From: Marivita cryptomonadis
GTDB taxonomy: Bacteria; Pseudomonadota; Alphaproteobacteria; Rhodobacterales; Rhodobacteraceae
Direction: 5' to 3'
Assembly (NCBI RefSeq): GCF_002115725.1
Contig: NZ_JFKD01000009.1
Coordinates: 62,001-126,000 of the forward strand
DNA: 64,000 bases
In this document: positions 9,297 to 15,333 of the stretch, one piece after another
Layout of the letters: every line of letters starts with the position of its first letter
Position numbering within the stretch: the stretch's first letter is position 1
The notes under the pieces: generated by a model
What the model was told of the DNA's origin: nothing
What the model saw: only the letters and a program-made list of their open reading frames with translations
The model's database searches: none
Translations under genes and position numbers: made by a program

Positions 9297-10016
9297 TCAC
9301 CCCAGCCCCATACGCCTTTCGATCTCTGCGCGCGCCGCAAGACCGGGCAAGTCCGGAAGACGCAAAGACCCGCCCTCGCGCAGAACAAGCCCATCATGCT
9401 CAAGCGCACGAAGCTTTTTGTTGATCGCCTCGCGCGTCACCCCCAGCAACTGCGCCAGATCAGTCTGCGAGAACCGGCGCGTGAAACGCGCAGATGGGCC
9501 TTCGATCTCGGCATGGCTGTGGGCCAGATCGAAAAGCCGCCGCGCCAGACGCGCATCCAGACCGGAAAAGGCGAAACCGCCAATCGTGTCGACATTGCGC
9601 CGCAGGATCGTGCACAGCGACAGGATCAGGTGCCGCGCGACGGCCGGATCGGCGGCAAGCGTGTTCTCCACCGCAGCCACCGGAAGCAACAGACAGCGCG
9701 TTGTCTCCAAGGCCGTGGCCGCCGCAGACCTGGGCAAACTGTCAAGCAACGCGATCTCTCCGAACGAGTCACCCGCCTCGGCAAAATGCAGCGTAAGCTC
9801 CCGCCCGTCCCGGTCCGCGATCCACAGGCGCACCTGCCCGGAAATCACCACCCTTAGACCGTCGGCCGTGTCGCCTGCTGCGAAAATCTCGGTGCCCGGG
9901 GGGATGACGCGGATCGAACTGGCGCGGGCAAGCGGTGCAAGGCTTTCCGGGGTGAGGCCCGCAAACAGGTAGCACGTACGCAGCGCCGCCTCGCGCTCAT
10001 CCCGAACCGCGCTCAT
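9297..10016 (-). CDS. Crp/Fnr-family transcriptional regulator
   Basis: The 239-residue protein has an N-terminal cyclic-nucleotide-binding-like beta barrel (GEIALLDSLPRSA is the phosphate-binding-cassette region) and a C-terminal winged helix with recognition helix FSQTDLAQLLGVTREAINKKL. No cysteine cluster for an Fe-S centre is seen, so it is not an FNR-type oxygen sensor. The barrel suggests cAMP or another small ligand. The frame continues 38 codons upstream through a hydrophobic stretch, but the ATG at 10016 gives the normal family N-terminus. Targets are unknown. Confidence 0.85.
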   Translation of the reverse strand: MSAVRDEREAALRTCYLFAGLTPESLAPLARASSIRVIPPGTEIFAAGDTADGLRVVISGQVRLWIADRDGRELTLHFAEAGDSFGEIALLDSLPRSAAATALETTRCLLLPVAAVENTLAADPAVARHLILSLCTILRRNVDTIGGFAFSGLDARLARRLFDLAHSHAEIEGPSARFTRRFSQTDLAQLLGVTREAINKKLRALEHDGLVLREGGSLRLPDLPGLAARAEIERRMGLG

Positions 10017-10140
10017 GGGAAACGCCACCCGCCAAGCGATCCCGGCAACGCTGCACAGCAGGGCCAATACGCCCACCGTAAAAACCCCAACGACCCGCCG
10101 ACGGGCACAGGCCAAAACCGCAGCCCGCACAAATGACTGT

Positions 10141-10166
10141 GGCGATGCGGTGTGACCCGCATCGCC
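10141..10166. other. Perfect 10-bp stem-loop upstream of the Crp-family gene
   Basis: GGCGATGCGG (10141-10150) pairs with CCGCATCGCC (10157-10166) around a 6-nt loop, and AAAAATTGTTTTT follows on the plus strand. It lies downstream of the small minus-strand gene at 10205 and upstream of the Crp-family start, so it may be a terminator of the former or an operator of the latter. Confidence 0.45.
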
Positions 10167-10204
10167 AAAAATTGTTTTTGGTGAATAACTTGCAGTATCA
10201 ATAC

Positions 10205-10474
10205 TTACTCGTCGCTGCTGTGAACAAAGCTCTGACGCAGGATTTGCCGGCTTGTCGGATGCACGACGATCAAGACTTCGCTGCCATCGCTGTCAAACGC
10301 GGCCAGCGTGAATCTCTCTTGATCGACCATGTGAATGTCTCTGTACCCGGCCATGAGCAGCTTGGCCGCGACGGAGTCGAAATATTGGGTCGGCATCTCT
10401 TGGATGGTTGTGGCCGACACACTCGCGGCACAGAACATGGCCACCCCGGTCAATGCAGATGTAAAATAGGTCAT
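10205..10474 (-). CDS. Small secreted protein with a PepSY-like fold
   Basis: The 89-residue product starts with a signal peptide (MTYFTSALTGVAMFCAASVSA). The mature part contains AAKLLMAGYRDIHMVDQERFTLAAFD, a helix-strand pattern like the periplasmic PepSY/DUF2874 domains. AAGGAAATT before the ATG is a good ribosome site. The function is unknown. It is the last ordinary-composition gene before the repeat and AT-rich region. Confidence 0.7.
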   Translation of the reverse strand: MTYFTSALTGVAMFCAASVSATTIQEMPTQYFDSVAAKLLMAGYRDIHMVDQERFTLAAFDSDGSEVLIVVHPTSRQILRQSFVHSSDE

Positions 10475-10667
10475 GATGAATTTCCTTCGGTGGGTAGGTG
10501 TTTTGGCGGCCCCGGTATCGAGCCATGGGGGTATCTTGCCAAAAACGCAGGGCTCGGGATGTGAACAGGGTCACAGGTGAACGGAAAAAATTCATCGCCA
10601 GAGCGTCACCGTCCCGTAGAGAGCGTGTTCACACGCATCACCCACCTCACCAAACCGAACACAGCCA

Positions 10668-10754
10668 CCCCGCCGCGTATCACCGACGCGCGCGGGGGCG
10701 ATCCAACCGTCGAATCCCTTGATTTATCCCAGCCATATCCGAAGAAGTTCAAAG
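10668..10754. repeat. 87-bp direct repeat, copy A
   Basis: This copy and the one 132 bp downstream agree at about 78 of 87 positions (nine differences in the 85 bases from 10670, eight of them transitions), ending in CCGAAGAAG(T/A)TCAAAG. The differences do not fall in one codon position, so neither strand looks protein-coding despite open frames. It lies in a 600-bp stretch without a supported gene and looks like a dispersed intergenic element. Confidence 0.85.
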
Positions 10755-10799
10755 TGGAGCACTGGCCCCACCAAATTGCCGCTTCTCCGCACACCGTCG

Positions 10800-10886
10800 A
10801 CCCGCCGCGCATCGCCGACGCGCGCGGAGGCGACCCAACCGCCGAATCCCTCGATTTATCCCGGCCACATCCGAAGAAGATCAAAG
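10800..10886. repeat. 87-bp direct repeat, copy B, at the left edge of the AT-rich island
   Basis: This is the second copy of the element at 10668-10754, in the same orientation. Its last bases coincide with the point where composition changes from GC-rich to AT-rich, so it marks the left boundary of the island that carries the nuclease-like gene. Confidence 0.85.
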
Positions 10887-10937
10887 CAATTTTCAATAAA
10901 ACAGTTGCTTTAATTTCCTTGGTGCAGAAAATTGCTT
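10884..10937. repeat. 11-bp perfect inverted repeat at the island boundary
   Basis: AAGCAATTTTC (10884-10894) and GAAAATTGCTT (10927-10937) are perfect inverse complements 32 bp apart. The left arm overlaps the end of repeat copy B. It could be a mobile-element end, a recombination site, or an operator or leader hairpin just upstream of the candidate promoter at 10952. Confidence 0.7.
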
Positions 10938-10951
10938 AGTCGTGAATACTC

Positions 10952-10981
10952 TTGTTAAATATGCTCATGTCCACATATACA
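10952..10981 (+). promoter_or_regulatory. Candidate sigma70 promoter of the AT-rich gene
   Basis: TTGTTA (10952-10957) and TATACA (10976-10981) are 18 bp apart. Transcription would start near 10988, leaving a leader of about 90 nt before the ATG at 11077 that contains a small GAGGC/GCCTC hairpin. The prediction rests on consensus similarity only. Confidence 0.45.
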
Positions 10982-11076
10982 CTCTGAGGCAACAAAATGC
11001 GACAACGCCTCCCTAGAACAGGGGATAAATAAGTCGATCAGAGAAATAGAAAGCTCATCCAATATAAGAGAGTCTT

Positions 11077-12585
11077 ATGGAAATAGATCTCAACAATATT
11101 TCTTCGGTATGCGATCAAATTTTTTCAATGTTCGATTCGCGATTATTTACCGAAACTGGAAGCGAAATTCAGGACGTGAGGAATTTAACTCTCGCACAGC
11201 ATGAGTTATTCACGCAGCAAACCCATCCGCTTGAAAACTTGAGAAAAAGAATCCCAAAAGAGACTGAGCGAAGTATTAAATCAAAAAGATTTCAGTTCTC
11301 AACTGAAAGCCTTCTATTCATTCACTCAGCAATAAGTCTAACTGATATTGAGCCAAAATCAAAATTAGATAGAATAATTTCAGCCATCGAAGAGCAGAAT
11401 AAGTTTTATTCCGGCCTTTTCGAGGCCAATATTTTCTCCCTATACATCAAATCACATTTTGACATAAATACAGTACCAGAAAGCGACAGCTACAATCGCA
11501 AAACGCCAGACTTTGCAATAAATACTACTTATGGCACCACATTTATTGAATGCAAGAGCCTTGAGAGCCAAAAGGTGCGAGAAAGAAAAATTTGGAGTCA
11601 GATTGGAAATCTCGTAGTTCGAAAATTAGTGCGCGAGAAGAAGTGTTGGAATGTTTCACTGCTCGCCACCCGTGAAATTAGCGGAAAAGATATAAATGAA
11701 ACCATAGATAAACTGTCAAGAATGATAGAGCGCGACACTCTTAAAAGAAAAGTAACTGTAAAAAATGGAATCGAGCTTTATTGCGAAAAGATTTCTGAAC
11801 CTGACATATGGACTAATGGCACACTAAACCTAGAAAAGAAAGAGTATGGCTGGCTGGAAGGGGAATTCACAGTCAATCCTGACGGAACGCCAAAATATCG
11901 AAATCCATGTGCCTTTTCCGGCACTCCGCACGTTCAAACCGACTTACTAAAGCGCATCTTAAAACACATAAAGTACGCAAATACCCAAATACCCAACGGC
12001 TTCCCGGGCGTTTTGTACATTGAAGTTCCGTTTGAAGATGGCGAGCATATTCTTGATACAATTGACCCTATTTTCGATAAAGTATTCGACGCACTTCCAA
12101 GGTACAAAAATATAAACGCCTTAGTTTTGTATGGCAGAACAATTGATAGATTTTGTGTGAATGGAGAAAACCCAATTCAAGAATACGATGTAACAATACC
12201 AAACAAGTATCCTCTAGTTGATTTACCTAAAGACTTCAAAATTTTAGGATCACCTACACAACAATATGCTCCAAGCATAAATGGTTCAGAAGGTACTGTC
12301 TTTCTGGAGTTTTCTCTAGAAAGACAACTCAATCAACAACTAGGAAGGAATCTCATTTATGTTCGCGAGCGGCATGGGAAAGAGCAAATTCGACTTTGGC
12401 AGTCCTACGAAAACTGCTTCAGAGCCGACATCATCACTACTACAATTGGGAGAAAATCATTTCGAGCAGATTTGAATCACCTACCCATCAATTCAAATCA
12501 CAAAATCGCAGTCCGTTATAACAGTCAAACTGCAGCAGCAGCTGTTAACGGCAGGATGCTTGAAGTCATGGATCCTCGTAAATAA
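11077..12585 (+). CDS. Uncharacterised PD-(D/E)XK nuclease-like protein with a C-terminal LamG-like domain
   Basis: This 502-residue protein is encoded by clearly AT-rich DNA with A/T-ending codons, unlike every neighbour, which points to recent transfer. A PD-(D/E)XK core is visible: Glu116 in FEANIF, Asp145 in TPDFAI, and Glu158-x-Lys160 in TFIECK. Residues 1-110 look helical. Residues about 403-500 (GTVFLEFSL ... HKIAVRYN ... AVNGRML) resemble the LamG/jelly-roll modules of phage tail proteins. No methyltransferase, helicase or other restriction subunit is adjacent. A solitary DNA- or RNA-cleaving defence protein, a type IV-like enzyme or a toxin are the likeliest readings, but no known family was recognised. 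AGAGAG precedes the ATG. Confidence 0.8.
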   Translation: MEIDLNNISSVCDQIFSMFDSRLFTETGSEIQDVRNLTLAQHELFTQQTHPLENLRKRIPKETERSIKSKRFQFSTESLLFIHSAISLTDIEPKSKLDRIISAIEEQNKFYSGLFEANIFSLYIKSHFDINTVPESDSYNRKTPDFAINTTYGTTFIECKSLESQKVRERKIWSQIGNLVVRKLVREKKCWNVSLLATREISGKDINETIDKLSRMIERDTLKRKVTVKNGIELYCEKISEPDIWTNGTLNLEKKEYGWLEGEFTVNPDGTPKYRNPCAFSGTPHVQTDLLKRILKHIKYANTQIPNGFPGVLYIEVPFEDGEHILDTIDPIFDKVFDALPRYKNINALVLYGRTIDRFCVNGENPIQEYDVTIPNKYPLVDLPKDFKILGSPTQQYAPSINGSEGTVFLEFSLERQLNQQLGRNLIYVRERHGKEQIRLWQSYENCFRADIITTTIGRKSFRADLNHLPINSNHKIAVRYNSQTAAAAVNGRMLEVMDPRK

Positions 12586-12693
12586 CAGTGGTCTTTTCCT
12601 GCAGTCCATCGACTCATACAAACGCAGCCGAATTAAACCATCATACAACAACGATATTTCTTAATACCCTTCCCCAACCTTACCAAACCCTTA

Positions 12694-12753
12694 ATAGGTC
12701 CATTCCGGACCCAATGTTTCGCGCGCGAAACAATAGGGCCAAAACGGACCTAT
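12694..12753 (-). repeat. 60-bp interrupted inverted repeat with a central 14-bp palindrome
   Basis: ATAGGTCC (12694-12701) pairs with GGACCTAT (12746-12753), and the centre is the perfect palindrome TTTCGCGCGCGAAA (12717-12730); the flanks between are partly complementary. It overlaps the stop codon of the formylglycine-enzyme-like gene and marks the right edge of the AT-rich island. A terminator-like or recombination role is possible. Confidence 0.6.
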
Positions 12754-13850
12754 CCGCCCGGAGCCTGATCCCGCGCCACACGGAAGCCGACATTGGCCTG
12801 ACGGCGGGTCTTGGGGATGCCCACCCGGTAGCTCACCCGCAGGTTCTCGGGCGGATCGTCCCATGACCCGCCCCGCAGCACCCGGCTGCTGCACGTGCCA
12901 CCCGTCCGCGCCGCCCCGTCTGCCGTGGCCCCGCGATGCGATCCGTTCCAGCAATCCGCCGTCCATTCCCACAGGTTGCCGATCATATGCGACAGCCCGT
13001 ACGGGTTCACCGGGAACACCCCCGCAGGTACAGGCGCCTCGGTCCCGTCGTCGCAAGCGTTGTTGCGGTGCCGGAACCGGCTCTCGGCCCCGGCCCCGTT
13101 CACCCGTTCGCAGATCGCACTCAGCCCGCCGGGCCACGGGTACTGCTGATCCAGAGTTCCCCTCGCGGCGTATTCGAACTCTGCCTCCGACGCGAGCCGC
13201 CACCCGCCGCGCGCGTCTTGCGTGTTGAGCCAATCGATATAGCCCATCGCCTCATCCCAATTGATGCAGGCCGCCGGATGATCGTCGGTCACGTCAAACC
13301 CCGGCGCCCCCCAATAGGCCCCGTCGCGCGACCGCAGCCGCCCTTCGGCTGTCCAGACAAAACACGACCGCCCCGTGCGTGTCCCCGTCGACGCCTCGAA
13401 CGCGCGCATGTCGCCCACGGTGATTTCTGCCGCCGCAATCTCGAACGCCGCGATGGTCTGGTTCGTGCGCGGCCCCTCGGCCCCGCCTTGATCCGACCCC
13501 AGCGCAGTATCCCCACCGGGAACCCGCACCACGCGCGGACAGACCGTACAGGTCTCCTGCAGTGGGTTCACCAGCACTAGCGATGTGCGCGGTCGTTCCG
13601 GTTCAGGTTCCGGCGCGGGCTTCAGATCTGGCCGAAGCGCAAACAACTGCGCCTGCGCTTCGTCGCGAAACACGCCTCGGGGAAACGCCTCGAGATAGGC
13701 CTGAAACGCATCCGCCGTGTTCAGCTCTTGCGCAAATTCCCATGCCGCCCGGTCTACCCCCGAGCGGTCGATCTCCCGCGTGCCCTGCGCCGCCGCCATC
13801 CCGACGGTCGTCATCAGAGCCACGACGGATGCCATAATCAGATGTCGCAT
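12750..13850 (-). CDS. Secreted formylglycine-generating-enzyme (SUMF1)-like protein
   Basis: The 366-residue protein has a signal peptide (MRHLIMASVVALMTTVGMAAA), a linker region of about 75 residues that includes a short helical repeat (AFQAYLEAFPRGVF) and the Pro/Glu-rich PAPEPEPERP, then an FGE-sulfatase domain. The domain shows INWDEAMGYIDWLN, WRLASEAEFEYAARG, NLWEWTADCW, RGGSWDD and GFRVAR. Such domains modify sulfatases or serve as binding scaffolds. No sulfatase is nearby and catalytic cysteines could not be assigned, so enzyme activity is not claimed. It converges on the AT-rich gene and lies just downstream of ntrX. Confidence 0.85.
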   Translation of the reverse strand: MRHLIMASVVALMTTVGMAAAQGTREIDRSGVDRAAWEFAQELNTADAFQAYLEAFPRGVFRDEAQAQLFALRPDLKPAPEPEPERPRTSLVLVNPLQETCTVCPRVVRVPGGDTALGSDQGGAEGPRTNQTIAAFEIAAAEITVGDMRAFEASTGTRTGRSCFVWTAEGRLRSRDGAYWGAPGFDVTDDHPAACINWDEAMGYIDWLNTQDARGGWRLASEAEFEYAARGTLDQQYPWPGGLSAICERVNGAGAESRFRHRNNACDDGTEAPVPAGVFPVNPYGLSHMIGNLWEWTADCWNGSHRGATADGAARTGGTCSSRVLRGGSWDDPPENLRVSYRVGIPKTRRQANVGFRVARDQAPGG

Positions 13851-13892
13851 CTTGATGACCCGTTTCGTTCCGACATCCGAAAAGGTAATCCC

Positions 13893-15308
13893 TTAAGACG
13901 CCTCTTCCACCTCGTCCTCGAGATAGGCCACCCGGCCACCGGATTTGGAACCCGTGACCACACCGAGCGACTTCAGCTTGCGGTGCAACGCGCTGCGTTC
14001 CATGCCCACAAAGCTGGCGGTGCGGCTGATATTGCCGCCAAAGCGGTTGATCTGGGTGAGCAGGTATTCGCGCTCGAACGCCTCGCGCGCCTCTCGAAGC
14101 GGCATCGTGGCCAGCGTGCCGGACAGCACGACCCGGCCCTCTTCGTCCTCGGCCTGCGCGGTGTCCTGCGGCAATTCCCGCGCCGCGATGTCGCCGGTGC
14201 CGTCGCCAAGGATCAGCACGCGTTCGATCAGGTTCTTGAGCTGACGTACGTTGCCCGGCCAGATCATCGTCTGCAACAGCGCCACCGCATCCGGGCTCAG
14301 ACCGCGCTTGGGCAGGCCCTGTGTCTGGTTGAAAAGGTCGATGAAATGTACTGCCAGCATCGGAATGTCCTCACGCCGGTCCTCAAGGCTTGGCACCGAG
14401 ATCGGCACGACATTCAAACGGTGATACAGTTCCTCGCGGAAGGTGCCCGCCGCGATCTCCGCCTGAAGGTCGCGGTTGGTCGAGGAGATCACCCGCAGGT
14501 CCACCCGCACCTTATCGGCCCCACCGACGCGCTGGAATTGCTGGTCGACCAGCACGCGCAGGATCTTGGATTGCGTGCCAATGGGCATATCGGCCACTTC
14601 GTCAAAATAGACGACCCCACCATGCGCCTGTTCGAGCAAACCCGGCTCTACCCCGCGTTCGGGCGTTTCGCGCCCGAACAGTACCTCTTCCATGGTCTCG
14701 GGCGCAACGCCCGCACAGTTCACCGTCACGAAAGGCGCACCGGCGCGGTTCGAATTGGCATGGATGTAGCGCGCGGCGACTTCCTTGCCGCTGCCTGCCG
14801 GACCAGACAAAAGCACCCTGCCGTTGGATTTCGTCACCTTGTCGAGATTCGACAAAAGCCCGCGATAGGCGCCGCATTCGCCGACCATCTGCGCCACATC
14901 AGTCTCGCGGCGCTTGAGCTTGTTGTTCTCGCGGCGCAACCGGCTGGTTTCCATCGCGCGCCGGATGACCACCAGCAACTGGTCGATATTGAACGGCTTT
15001 TCGATGAAATCATACGCGCCCTGCTTGATCGCGGCGACGGCGATCTCGATGTTTCCGTGGCCCGAAATGATCACCACCGGCACGTCGGGATTGTCGCGCT
15101 TGACGGTCTTAAGGATGTCGATCCCATCCATCTTGCTGTCTTTGAGCCAGATATCGAGGATCAGAAGCGACGGTTCTTCGGTATTGATTTCGGCCATTGC
15201 CTCGGACGAGTTACCGGCAAGTCGAGTGGTATACCCTTCGTCTTCAAGGATATCACCGATCAATTCGCGGATGTCGCGTTCGTCGTCTACAATCAGAATA
15301 TCGCTCAT
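13893..15308 (-). CDS. ntrX: Nitrogen-related response regulator NtrX
   Basis: The 471-residue protein has a receiver domain with phospho-acceptor Asp52 (LLILDIW), an AAA+ domain with Walker A GPAGSGKE (169-176) and Walker B-like GGVVYFDE (230-237), and a Fis-type DNA-binding end (FGGNISRTASFVGMERSALHRKL). The GAFTGA loop that contacts sigma54 is absent; RETPERGVEP occupies that region. NtrX pairs with the sensor NtrY encoded just upstream and controls nitrogen, redox and envelope genes in alphaproteobacteria. The ATG at 15308 follows GGTGAGGTT and removes a non-conserved 25-residue extension. Confidence 0.95.
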   Translation of the reverse strand: MSDILIVDDERDIRELIGDILEDEGYTTRLAGNSSEAMAEINTEEPSLLILDIWLKDSKMDGIDILKTVKRDNPDVPVVIISGHGNIEIAVAAIKQGAYDFIEKPFNIDQLLVVIRRAMETSRLRRENNKLKRRETDVAQMVGECGAYRGLLSNLDKVTKSNGRVLLSGPAGSGKEVAARYIHANSNRAGAPFVTVNCAGVAPETMEEVLFGRETPERGVEPGLLEQAHGGVVYFDEVADMPIGTQSKILRVLVDQQFQRVGGADKVRVDLRVISSTNRDLQAEIAAGTFREELYHRLNVVPISVPSLEDRREDIPMLAVHFIDLFNQTQGLPKRGLSPDAVALLQTMIWPGNVRQLKNLIERVLILGDGTGDIAARELPQDTAQAEDEEGRVVLSGTLATMPLREAREAFEREYLLTQINRFGGNISRTASFVGMERSALHRKLKSLGVVTGSKSGGRVAYLEDEVEEAS

Positions 15309-15333
15309 AACCTCACCCTTGTCTTTCTGACTA

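Noticed and set aside
10017-10130. Upstream extension of the Crp-family gene with a hydrophobic segment, as a membrane-bound regulator
   Set aside because: The ATG at 10016 gives the family N-terminus. The upstream codons have no ribosome site and overlap the region of a hairpin.
10577-10939. A 120-codon plus-strand frame with a repeated peptide (PPRITDARGGDPT) and a 96-codon minus-strand frame over the same repeats
   Set aside because: The open frames arise from the duplicated 87-bp element. Substitutions between copies fall in all codon positions, and neither frame has a ribosome site.
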